Assembly (NCBI GenBank): GCA_900754775.1
Contig: CAAEDZ010000053.1
Span: forward strand, 1-5,520
Direction of reading: 5' to 3'
Source of the DNA: Clostridia bacterium
Lineage (GTDB): Bacteria; Bacillota_A; Clostridia; Christensenellales; Aristaeellaceae
Length of the DNA stretch: 5,520 nt
Shown here: one piece after another, positions 1 to 4,929 of the stretch
Numbering within the stretch: the first letter of the stretch is position 1
Layout: the number at the start of each line of letters is the position of its first letter
The notes under the pieces: generated by a model
The model's input: the letters and a program-made list of their open reading frames with translations, nothing else
Database searches by the model: none
Told to the model about the DNA's origin: nothing
Translations under genes and position numbers: made by a program

Positions 1-1227
1 ATCATGCTCGACACCAAGGGTCCCGAGTATCGCACCGGCCGCCTCGCGGACGGCAGCGTCATGCTCAACCGGGGCGAGCATTTCACCTTTACCACCGAAG
101 ACGTCCTCGGCGACCGCGAGCGCGTCTCCGTCTCCTACAAAAACCTCCCCCACGAGCTTGAAGCGGGAGACACCGTGCTGGTCAACAACGGCCTGATGGT
201 CTTCCGCGTGCTTGACTGCACGGATACCGAGGTCCACTGCGAAGTGGAAGCCGGCGGCGAACTCAGCGACCGCAAGAGCATGAGCTTCCCCGGCAAGGTA
301 CTCAAGCAGACCTACTTAAGCGAGCAGGATAAGGAGGACATCCGCTTCGGCGTGGAAAACGACGTGGACTTCATCGCCTGTTCCTTTGTCTCCCGCCGCG
401 AAGACCTCGAGGCCGTTCACGCCTGGCTCAACGAACTGGGTGCCAAGGACATCGACGTCATCGCCAAACTGGAGAACCGCTCCGGCGTTGACAACATCGA
501 GCAGATCTGCGAAGCCTGCGACGGCATCATGATCGGCCGCGGCGACATGGGCGTGGAGATACCCTTCGAGGAACTGCCGCAGATACAGAAAAAGCTCATC
601 ACCAAGTGCCGCATGCTGGGTAAGCGCGTCATCACCGCCACGGAGATGCTCGAAAGCATGATCCACAACGTGCGCCCCACCCGCGCGGAGATCTCCGACG
701 TGGCCAACGCCGTCTACGACGGCACCAGCGCCATCATGCTCTCCGGCGAGACCGCCGCCGGCGAACACCCCGTGCTTGCCGTGGAGACCATGTCGCGCAT
801 CGCCACCTGCACCGAGCGCGGCATCCACTACGAAAAGCGCTTTTTGAAGAGCGAGTTCAAGATCCACAACATCGTGGACGCCATCTCCCACGCCACCTGC
901 GGCATGTCCATCGACGTACACGCCAAGGCCATCGCCGTCTGTTCGCTCTCGGGCAAGACGGTGCGCATGGTCTCGCGCTTCCGTTCCCCGGTGGACATTC
1001 TCGGCATCACCACCAGCGAAAAGACCTGGCGCAAGCTGGCCCTCTCCTGGGGCGTGACGCCGGTGATGTGCGAAACGCTCGATTCCACGGAAGTGCTTTT
1101 CTACTCCGCCAAGCGCCTCGCCCGCAAGATGTTCGACCTGAAACCGGGCGACCGCATCGTCATCACCGCCGGCGCCACCACCGGCCGCAGCGGCAACACC
1201 AACCTCATCAAGATCGAAACGATCTGA
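1..1227 (+). CDS. pyk: Pyruvate kinase, 5' end missing (starts outside window)
   Basis: Catalyses the last step of glycolysis, phosphoenolpyruvate + ADP to pyruvate + ATP, in the cytoplasm. The reading frame is already open at base 1, and the ATG at position 4 is an internal Met just before DTKGPEYRTG, so roughly the first 65-70 residues lie upstream. Counting from that Met: the B-domain lid spans about residues 11-97; IAKLEN (K155, E157) and GRGDMG (D181) carry the catalytic lysine and Mg ligands; ITATEMLESM holds the active-site Thr (T213), with Glu where many family members have Gln; then come PRPTRAEISDVANA and LSGETAAGE. The C-terminal domain ends with TNLIKIETI, with no added PEP-utiliser domain as in some Bacilli. 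Glu in DTKGPE is the residue associated with K+-dependent enzymes, so K+ dependence is inferred. An intrinsic terminator follows 16 bases after the stop. Confidence 0.95.
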   Translation: MMLDTKGPEYRTGRLADGSVMLNRGEHFTFTTEDVLGDRERVSVSYKNLPHELEAGDTVLVNNGLMVFRVLDCTDTEVHCEVEAGGELSDRKSMSFPGKVLKQTYLSEQDKEDIRFGVENDVDFIACSFVSRREDLEAVHAWLNELGAKDIDVIAKLENRSGVDNIEQICEACDGIMIGRGDMGVEIPFEELPQIQKKLITKCRMLGKRVITATEMLESMIHNVRPTRAEISDVANAVYDGTSAIMLSGETAAGEHPVLAVETMSRIATCTERGIHYEKRFLKSEFKIHNIVDAISHATCGMSIDVHAKAIAVCSLSGKTVRMVSRFRSPVDILGITTSEKTWRKLALSWGVTPVMCETLDSTEVLFYSAKRLARKMFDLKPGDRIVITAGATTGRSGNTNLIKIETI

Positions 1228-1243
1228 CCGCCAATTCAAAGCG

Positions 1244-1274
1244 CGCCCTCTCCCGCGGGGAAGAGGGCGTTTTT
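1244..1274 (+). terminator. Intrinsic terminator of the pyruvate kinase gene
   Basis: CGCCCTCT (1244-1251) pairs perfectly with AGAGGGCG (1262-1269), giving an 8-bp GC-rich stem with a 10-base loop, directly followed by TTTTT (1270-1274). It lies 16 bases after the pyruvate kinase stop and upstream of the next promoter, so it separates the two transcription units. Confidence 0.85.
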
Positions 1275-1296
1275 GCGTCCGCGGACAAAAAACTTC

Positions 1297-1338
1297 ATTC
1301 CCCGGCCTTGGGGAATTCATCACTTCTTAATAATTCCC
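1297..1338. repeat. Interlocking inverted repeats upstream of the carboxypeptidase promoter
   Basis: ATTCCCC (1297-1303) is the exact reverse complement of GGGGAAT (1310-1316), with a 6-base spacer. The same middle segment, read as GGGAATT (1311-1317), is also the exact reverse complement of AATTCCC (1332-1338), with a 14-base spacer. The middle arm can therefore pair with either side but not both. No T run follows either hairpin. The last arm ends 25 bases before the -10 box at 1364, where a -35 box would be expected to begin, so it could be a protein-binding operator. As RNA it would only be made by read-through from pyruvate kinase. The repeats are seen directly; the role is inferred. Confidence 0.5.
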
Positions 1339-1360
1339 AGCCCCCGGCAACGCGCGTTTG

Positions 1361-1369
1361 TGCTATAAT
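1361..1369 (+). promoter_or_regulatory. Extended -10 promoter for the carboxypeptidase transcript
   Basis: TGCTATAAT is a perfect extended -10 element (TGn plus TATAAT at 1364-1369). The -35 region at about 1341-1346 is C-rich and does not resemble TTGACA, so the promoter appears to rely on the extended -10, possibly with help from a protein at the adjacent repeats. Transcription would begin near 1376, giving a leader of about 65 bases before the ATG at 1441. Confidence 0.7.
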
Positions 1370-1378
1370 GTTGCCGTA

Positions 1379-1440
1379 CCCCGCTTGCCGGGGCGAAACG
1401 AATGTCTACGGAGGGATGCGCGTACTTCGCGCGGCTACGA
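1379..1440 (+). promoter_or_regulatory. Structured 5' leader with a remote Shine-Dalgarno site
   Basis: The predicted transcript begins with a 5-bp hairpin, CCCCG (1379-1383) with CGGGG (1389-1393). A strong Shine-Dalgarno GGAGGG sits at 1410-1415, but the chosen ATG is 25 bases further on, too far for normal use. Between them GCGCG (1418-1422) pairs with CGCGC (1428-1432) around a 5-base loop. Folding this 15-base hairpin leaves about 10 unpaired bases between SD and ATG, a workable spacing. The ATG at 1416 touches the SD and is in another frame, so it is not usable. Base pairing is seen; the effect on initiation is inferred. Confidence 0.45.
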
Positions 1441-3333
1441 ATGAAGCATATCAAGCATGTCCTCGCGCTGCTGCTCGCCCTCGCGCTGCTGCTCGGCAGC
1501 GCCCTCGGCGAGGATCTGGCCCCCGGCGCCAAGGGCGAGGCCGTGGAGCAGTTGCAAAAGCGCCTCTACTACCTCGGCTTCCTCAGCATCCAGCCGGATG
1601 GAGACTACGGCCCCAAGACCGTCGAGGCGGTCACGGATTTTCAGACCTTCTTCCGCGCGCGCGGCTACAACTTGCGCGGCGATGGCGTGGCCGACGCCGC
1701 CACCCAGGCCCTGCTCTTCAGCGACGAGGTGGCCGATGCCGACTATCCCCTCAAACAGGGCGACAGCAACGGCTACGTGCGCCGCGCCCAGCGCCGCCTC
1801 ATCGAACTGGGCTATCTCTTCGGCGCCGCCGATGGCGACTACGGCCAGAACACCGCCGACGCCGTGCGCGCCTTCCAGCAGATGCTCATCGACAACGGCG
1901 CGGAGGACATCACAGCCAGCGGCGAGGCCGATGAAAACACACTGCACTACCTCTACTCCGAACTGCTGGGCTTCGACATCTGCACGCCCACCATGTACAA
2001 CGACGGCAACCCCCTCTCCCTGCGCGCCGGCAATCTCTACGCGCAGGCAGCCGTACTCATCGACGCGGACAGCGGCGAGGTGCTGCTGGACAAGAACGCC
2101 TCCGAGCGCATGTACCCCGCCAGCACCACCAAGATCATGACTCTGCTGCTCGGCATCGAGCGGGGGAATTTCGAGGAGATCGTCACCACGCCCGCTTCCG
2201 CAGGTCAGGTGCCCGGCGATTCCTCGCGCATGCCCGTCAACCCGGGCGAGCGCCTGCGCTATCAGGACCTGCTCTACGGCCTGATGATCCGCTCCGGCAA
2301 CGATGCCGCCAACGCCATTGCCACCCTCACCGCCGGCTCGGTGGACGCCTTCGTCGAGCGCATGAACCAGAAGGCGCAGGAACTTGGCCTCTCCGGCACG
2401 CACTACGACAACCCCCACGGCTATCAGAGCGAAACGCACTACACCACCGCGCAGGACATGGCTTCGCTGACCCGTTACGCCCTGCAAAACGAGCAGTTCC
2501 GCGAGGTGTTCACCACCCACACCTATCAGGTGCCCGCCACCAGCGACCGCGCCGCGCGCACATTGCAGTGCAGCTACCTCATCTTCGACCCCGATTCCGA
2601 GTATTACGATGAGGATGCCGTCGGCGGCAAGACGGGCTTCACCTCGGCGGCGGGCTACTGCTTCGTCTGCTATGCCGAACGCGACGGTGTGGAGCTGATC
2701 GCCGTCATCTTTAAGAGCGGCTCCAATGGCACGAACCGCTGGACAGACGCGCGCCGCATGTTCGACTACGGCTTCGCCCTCAGGGGGGGTATGACCGTGG
2801 AATACCTCGACATGTACGATGAGGACCGCCGCCCCACCGGCGAAACGGTGGAGCGCTTCGGCGGTTTTCCCGACGGCGGACTGCACATGGTCGTCCACGT
2901 CTGCATCTTCGACCGTCAGGGCCGCATGCTCATCCAGCGGCGACAGGAGACGAAGGCCGCGTGGCCCGGCAGGTGGGACCTCAGCGCCGGCGGCTGCGCG
3001 CTCGCCGGGGAGACCAGCCGTCAGGCCGCCAGCCGCGAGATGCGCGAGGAACTGGGCTTTGACCCCGCCCTCGAAGGCGTGCGCCCGGCGTTGACCGTCA
3101 ACTTCTCCCGCGGTTTTGACGATCTTTACCTCATCGAGCGCGATGTGGACGTGCAAAACCTGCGCCTGCAGGCAGACGAAGTCATGGACGTCCGCTGGGC
3201 CGCGCGGGAAGAGGTGTTGCAAATGATCGACGCGGGCGCCTTCATCCCCTACCGCAGGAGCCTCATTGAGCTGCTGTTCGACATGCGTGGCCAGATGGGC
3301 ATGCTCCCCGTGCCGTGGCCGGAAAGGACATGA
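1441..3333 (+). CDS. Secreted D-alanyl-D-alanine carboxypeptidase (S11) with two PG-binding domains, reading through into a Nudix domain
   Basis: Residues 1-23 are a signal peptide (basic MKHIKH, a leucine/alanine core, ALG before the likely cut). Two PG_binding_1 domains follow at about 27-95 and 103-172, each with a D-G-D-Y-G motif. A peptidase S11 / PBP5-type domain spans about 198-447 with all three catalytic motifs: S228-TTK, S285-G-N and K397-T-G. It would remove the terminal D-Ala from wall peptides outside the cell. From residue 451 the frame becomes a Nudix hydrolase, a cytoplasmic-type domain that makes little sense on an exported protein. The join is on seven G (2783-2789); one G fewer gives a 450-residue carboxypeptidase ending FALRGV, with TGA overlapping the Nudix ATG. 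I infer two genes in origin. The ATG at 1402, 13 codons earlier, is an alternative start, but its only weak SD lies in a hairpin. The domain calls are firm; the single-protein state is doubtful. Confidence 0.85.
   Translation: MKHIKHVLALLLALALLLGSALGEDLAPGAKGEAVEQLQKRLYYLGFLSIQPDGDYGPKTVEAVTDFQTFFRARGYNLRGDGVADAATQALLFSDEVADADYPLKQGDSNGYVRRAQRRLIELGYLFGAADGDYGQNTADAVRAFQQMLIDNGAEDITASGEADENTLHYLYSELLGFDICTPTMYNDGNPLSLRAGNLYAQAAVLIDADSGEVLLDKNASERMYPASTTKIMTLLLGIERGNFEEIVTTPASAGQVPGDSSRMPVNPGERLRYQDLLYGLMIRSGNDAANAIATLTAGSVDAFVERMNQKAQELGLSGTHYDNPHGYQSETHYTTAQDMASLTRYALQNEQFREVFTTHTYQVPATSDRAARTLQCSYLIFDPDSEYYDEDAVGGKTGFTSAAGYCFVCYAERDGVELIAVIFKSGSNGTNRWTDARRMFDYGFALRGGMTVEYLDMYDEDRRPTGETVERFGGFPDGGLHMVVHVCIFDRQGRMLIQRRQETKAAWPGRWDLSAGGCALAGETSRQAASREMREELGFDPALEGVRPALTVNFSRGFDDLYLIERDVDVQNLRLQADEVMDVRWAAREEVLQMIDAGAFIPYRRSLIELLFDMRGQMGMLPVPWPERT
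2783..2789 (+). other. G7 tract at the carboxypeptidase/Nudix junction (probable indel or slippage site)
   Basis: Seven consecutive G separate the end of the carboxypeptidase domain from the Nudix ATG at 2791. With seven G the two domains share one frame. With six, the codons become AGG GGG GTA TGA and the stop overlaps the Nudix start as ATGA. With eight, a stop falls 13 codons after the Leu-447 codon. The tract, with the A before it, is also the only Shine-Dalgarno-like sequence for the Nudix start. A miscounted homopolymer, a recent mutation or real slippage would all look like this. Confidence 0.7.
2791..3333 (+). CDS. Nudix hydrolase, isopentenyl-diphosphate isomerase-like/YfcD type
   Basis: This 180-residue domain is complete if translation starts at ATG 2791, behind the purine-rich AGGGGGGG. 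It begins EYLDMYDEDRRPTGE, the usual N-terminus of this Nudix subfamily, which supports the start. LHMVVHVCIFD (31-41) and WPGRWDLSAGG (58-68) follow. The Nudix box is exact: G68-x5-E74-x7-R82-E-M-R-E-E-L-G-F90, giving the glutamates that bind divalent metal. The family hydrolyses nucleoside-diphosphate-linked substrates; the substrate here cannot be read from sequence, and the resemblance to isopentenyl-diphosphate isomerase does not prove that activity. As written it is in frame with the upstream carboxypeptidase. I think it is a separate, translationally coupled cytoplasmic protein. A bidirectional terminator follows immediately. Confidence 0.8.
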   Translation: MTVEYLDMYDEDRRPTGETVERFGGFPDGGLHMVVHVCIFDRQGRMLIQRRQETKAAWPGRWDLSAGGCALAGETSRQAASREMREELGFDPALEGVRPALTVNFSRGFDDLYLIERDVDVQNLRLQADEVMDVRWAAREEVLQMIDAGAFIPYRRSLIELLFDMRGQMGMLPVPWPERT

Positions 3334-3340
3334 AAAAACA

Positions 3341-3379
3341 TAAAAACGGACGCCCTCTTCACGAGAGCGTCCATTTTTT
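3341..3379. terminator. Bidirectional intrinsic terminator between convergent genes
   Basis: GGACGC (3348-3353) pairs with GCGTCC (3367-3372); after one C-A mismatch the stem continues with CTC (3355-3357) and GAG (3363-3365) around a 5-base loop. T6 (3374-3379) follows on the plus strand, and A-rich sequence (3332-3346) precedes it, giving a T run for minus-strand transcripts. It sits between the plus-strand Nudix stop and the minus-strand rubredoxin stop at 3387, so it can end both. Confidence 0.85.
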
Positions 3380-3386
3380 CGCGCCG

Positions 3387-3548
3387 TCAGGCCTCTTCCT
3401 CGAACTGATCCTTGCCCACGCCGCACAGGGGGCAAACGAAATCCTCGGGCAGGTCTTCCCACTTGGTGCCGGGGGCGATGCCGTTGTCCGGGTCGCCAGC
3501 CGCTTCGTCGTATATCCAACCACAGACCGCGCAAACGTACTTCTTCAT
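3387..3548 (-). CDS. Rubredoxin
   Basis: A 53-residue one-iron electron carrier of the cytoplasm. The sequence starts [11 protein letters not shown] and has the two CxxCG loops that hold the Fe(SCys)4 centre, C6/C9 and C39/C42, plus the family segments [12 protein letters not shown] and [18 protein letters not shown]. Length is typical of simple rubredoxins. The start at 3548 is chosen because AAGGAG (minus strand, 3560-3555) lies 6 bases upstream and the product then has the standard N-terminus; the frame stays open further upstream but that extension is not family-like. In anaerobes such proteins often feed electrons to oxygen- or superoxide-detoxifying enzymes, but no partner lies in this window. 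It is divergent from the NifX-like gene and shares a 166-base control region with it. Confidence 0.95.
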   Translation of the reverse strand: MKKYVCAVCGWIYDEAAGDPDNGIAPGTKWEDLPEDFVCPLCGVGKDQFEEEA

Positions 3549-3582
3549 CCGTATCTCCTTCCGGCCAGACGGCCAGCCATGA

Positions 3583-3595
3583 TATTTTCTAAATA
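3583..3595. promoter_or_regulatory. AT-rich palindrome upstream of rubredoxin (possible operator or promoter)
   Basis: TATTT-TCT-AAATA is a perfect 5+3+5 inverted repeat in otherwise GC-rich DNA, 35 bases before the rubredoxin start. On the minus strand the region also offers weak -10-like hexamers (TATTTA, TATCAT) but no good -35. A rubredoxin promoter or operator is expected here; the exact element is not established. Confidence 0.3.
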
Positions 3596-3628
3596 CCCGC
3601 CGCGCGCATCGTTGAAACAGGCGCGGGC

Positions 3629-3674
3629 AAAAATTTTTTCGGGGCTTGACAAAGCCGCCGCTGCGTGCTAAACT
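3629..3674 (+). promoter_or_regulatory. Strong promoter of the NifX-like operon with UP-like A/T tract
   Basis: A consensus -35, TTGACA (3646-3651), is followed by a 17-base spacer and TAAACT (3669-3674), preceded by TG at 3666-3667 as an extended -10. AAAAATTTTTT (3629-3639) lies at about -52 to -42 relative to a start near 3681, where an UP element would contact the RNA polymerase alpha subunit. An 8-base palindrome ACATATGT (3688-3695) lies just after the predicted start and could be an operator. The Shine-Dalgarno GGAGG (3703-3707) is 7 bases before the ATG at 3715. Confidence 0.75.
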
Positions 3675-3714
3675 GTGTCTATAAATAACATATGTCAGAA
3701 ATGGAGGACACAAC

Positions 3715-4119
3715 ATGAAGATCGCGGTCACGTATGAGAATGGAAACGTCTTTCAGCACTTTGGCCACACGCGCCAGTTCAAGCTCTACGAGGTGGAGAA
3801 CGGCGCCATCCAGTCCGAGCGCATCCTCGAAGGCGACGGCGCGGGCCACGGCGCGCTGGCCGGTCAGCTCATGCAGGCGGGCGTGGACGAACTGATCTGC
3901 GGCGGCATGGGCGAGGGCGCGCGCGTGGCGCTTGCGCAGCTGGGCATCACCGTTCACGCGGGCGTGCAGGGCAGCGCCGACGAGGCGGTGCGCGCGCTGC
4001 TGGCGGGCACGCTGCAGGCCACTGCCTCCGCCACCTGCGACCACCACGGCCACGAGCATGGCCATCACGATTGCAACGGCCACCACGGCCACGATTGCGG
4101 CGGCCATTGCCACGGCTAA
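3715..4119 (+). CDS. NifX/NifB-like (dinitrogenase iron-molybdenum cofactor family) protein with His/Cys-rich metal-binding tail
   Basis: A 134-residue small cytoplasmic protein. Residues 1 to about 103 form the NifX/NifB C-terminal-like domain: [19 protein letters not shown] at the start, then FKLYEVENG, the acid/glycine-rich [13 protein letters not shown], and [17 protein letters not shown] followed by GITVHAG. In nitrogen fixers this domain binds iron-sulfur cofactor precursors; free-standing versions are widespread in anaerobes that do not fix nitrogen, and their role is poorly defined. Residues 108-134 form an unusual tail with 11 His and 4 Cys (108, 120, 128, 132), a likely metal-binding segment. 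No other nif gene is present, so a nitrogenase role is not supported. The ATG is fixed by GGAGG 7 bases upstream. A DUF134 gene follows 9 bases after the stop, in an apparent operon. Confidence 0.85.
   Translation: MKIAVTYENGNVFQHFGHTRQFKLYEVENGAIQSERILEGDGAGHGALAGQLMQAGVDELICGGMGEGARVALAQLGITVHAGVQGSADEAVRALLAGTLQATASATCDHHGHEHGHHDCNGHHGHDCGGHCHG
4041..4094 (+). repeat. In-frame duplicated units coding for the His-rich tail
   Basis: CCACCACGGCCACGA occurs identically at 4041-4055 and 4080-4094, 39 bases (13 codons) apart. CACGATTGC also recurs at 4066-4074 and 4090-4098, 24 bases apart. Both spacings are multiples of three. The pattern fits growth of the metal-binding tail by small in-frame duplications and suggests its length may vary between strains. 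Confidence 0.6.
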
Positions 4120-4128
4120 GGGGCAGCC

Positions 4129-4485
4129 ATGCCGAGGCCGAGCAAATGCCGGCGCGTCTGCGCCGCCCCGCGCTGCACGCGCTTTGAACCGCAGAACGCC
4201 GCCTCTGCCCAGCCGGTGGAATTGCAGGTGGACGAGTTCGAGGCCCTGCGCCTGATGGATTACGAGAATCTCACGCAGGAGGAGTGCGCCCGCCGCATGG
4301 ACGTGGCCCGCACCACCGTCACCGGCATCTACATGCGCGCCCGCCGCAAGGTGGCCACGGCGCTGGTGGAGGGCAGGGCGCTGCACATTCGCGGCGGGTC
4401 CTTTTCCGTCTGCGAGGGCGGCGGGGGCTGCGGCTGCGGCCACTGCTGGCGCGGCGGGAACGATGGTTTTCCCCCGAGGGGCTGA
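4129..4485 (+). CDS. DUF134/UPF0251 family predicted DNA-binding protein
   Basis: A 118-residue protein with the family's opening (MPRPSKCRRVC, then PRCTRFEP) and the core VELQVDEFEALRLMDYENLTQEECARRM, split here as 31-57. A helix-turn-helix resembling sigma-factor region 4 follows at about 48-72 (LTQEECARRMDVARTTVTG, then IYMRARRK), then ALVEGRALHIRGGSF. Cysteines cluster at both ends, C7/C11/C16 and C95/C101/C103/C106 (CGCGHC), so a metal or Fe-S site is possible. Family members are often encoded beside NifX/NifB-like genes in anaerobes, and here the gene begins 9 bases after one. Its SD AAGGGG (4118-4123) overlaps that stop codon, indicating coupled translation. I infer a regulator of this metal-related operon; target and ligand are unknown. 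The last 8 or so residues (DGFPPRG) look non-conserved. Confidence 0.85.
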   Translation: MPRPSKCRRVCAAPRCTRFEPQNAASAQPVELQVDEFEALRLMDYENLTQEECARRMDVARTTVTGIYMRARRKVATALVEGRALHIRGGSFSVCEGGGGCGCGHCWRGGNDGFPPRG

Positions 4486-4568
4486 AAAAGAAGGATTTTT
4501 GCCCGCGAATGTCGAAATGCCTATTGTGAGCGGCCTTTCGCAGGGCTTCACTGGCCCCGTGGCCGCGC

Positions 4569-4608
4569 GGCGCTGTGCGCCCCGGGCGCCCCGTTTCCCT
4601 GACGGGGC
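4569..4608 (+). other. Two hairpins in the 153-base gap before the BFD-like gene
   Basis: In the gap 4486-4638, GGCGC (4569-4573) pairs with GCGCC (4577-4581) over a 3-base loop, and GCCCCGT (4588-4594) pairs with ACGGGGC (4602-4608) over a 7-base loop. Neither is followed by a T run, so they are not standard terminators. No convincing -35/-10 pair or small gene was found in the gap. The BFD-like gene is therefore probably co-transcribed with the NifX-like genes, with these structures possibly acting as an mRNA processing or stability site. Confidence 0.4.
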
Positions 4609-4638
4609 AGGAGAAATAATACAAATGGAGGAAGGATC

Positions 4639-4839
4639 ATGGAGAGCGGAACCATCATCTGCAACTGCAAGCAGGTCACCTACGGCCAGATCGAAAACGT
4701 CGTCCGCAGCGAGAACAACATCAAGGACGTGGTCAGCGTCTTCGACGACGTCCAGAAGCAGACCCACTGCTCCACCGGCTGCGGCGGCTGCCACGACAAG
4801 ATCATGGACATCATCGCCGACCTGCTCTATCAGCGCTGA
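4639..4839 (+). CDS. BFD-like [2Fe-2S]-binding protein
   Basis: A 66-residue protein matching the BFD-like [2Fe-2S] domain (bacterioferritin-associated ferredoxin, also found in NifU and nitrite reductases). Cluster ligands are visible: C8-N-C10 near the N-terminus and C48-GG-C51 after a 37-residue gap, in the TGCGGCHDKI segment, with an extra Cys at 44. The fold helices follow each pair (QVTYGQIENVV, and DKIMDIIADLL). Stand-alone copies this short act as small electron or cluster carriers; bacterioferritin partnership is not implied because no ferritin gene is nearby. The start is well supported by GGAGGAAGG with GGAGG ending 7 bases before the ATG. It lies downstream of the NifX-like and DUF134 genes, with a 153-base gap, and is followed by a strong hairpin. 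Confidence 0.9.
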   Translation: MESGTIICNCKQVTYGQIENVVRSENNIKDVVSVFDDVQKQTHCSTGCGGCHDKIMDIIADLLYQR

Positions 4840-4858
4840 GAAAACGCGCGCCTCGCTC

Positions 4859-4888
4859 AGACCGCCTCCGCACATGCGGGGGCGGTCT
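4859..4888 (+). terminator. Long hairpin after the BFD-like gene, probable terminator with weak U tract
   Basis: AGACCGCC (4859-4866) pairs with GGCGGTCT (4881-4888), and the stem continues inward through a T-G wobble and CCGC (4868-4871) with GCGG (4876-4879): 13 pairs and a 4-base ACAT loop. The following bases TCGTCTG are only modestly T-rich, so termination may be inefficient or factor-assisted. It lies between the BFD-like stop (4839) and the next promoter (4901), the expected position. Confidence 0.65.
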
Positions 4889-4900
4889 TCGTCTGCCGCC

Positions 4901-4929
4901 TTGCGTTCTTTCAGCGGATGTGCTATGAT
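4901..4929 (+). promoter_or_regulatory. Promoter of the alpha/beta hydrolase gene
   Basis: TTGCGT (4901-4906), a 17-base spacer, and TATGAT (4924-4929) preceded by TG at 4921-4922 form a good extended -10 promoter. Transcription would start near 4936. This rules out the in-frame ATG at 4918, which lies inside the promoter, and supports the GTG start at 4966. Confidence 0.65.

Noticed and set aside
316..1323. 335-codon open frame on the minus strand opposite pyruvate kinase
   Set aside because: Antisense shadow of a well-conserved enzyme, spanning its terminator; composition is Ala/Gly/His rich without motifs.
1416..1934. Possible small gene starting at the ATG that touches GGAGGG (1416)
   Set aside because: The SD has no spacing to this ATG, and the Arg/Ala/Pro-rich product is a frame shadow of the carboxypeptidase.
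1435..3534. 699-codon open frame on the minus strand opposite the carboxypeptidase/Nudix genes
   Set aside because: Composition is a low-complexity Gly/Ala/Val/His mix typical of the complement of GC-rich genes, with no recognisable domain, while the plus strand has full catalytic motifs.
3579..3617. Minus-strand rubredoxin promoter from TATTTA or TATCAT with TTTCAA
   Set aside because: The -35 match is poor (three of six) and two -10 candidates compete, so no specific promoter is claimed.
4041..4098. CRISPR-like or intergenic repeat array
   Set aside because: The repeats are short, in frame and inside a gene coding for a His-rich tail.
3715..4119. Evidence for a nitrogenase gene cluster
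   Set aside because: Only the NifX/NifB-like domain is present; no nifH, nifD, nifK, nifE or nifN is seen, and this domain is common outside nitrogen fixers.
4524..4552. TTGTGA (4524) with TTCACT (4547) as a promoter for the BFD-like gene
   Set aside because: The -10 matches consensus at only three positions and there is no TGn extension.
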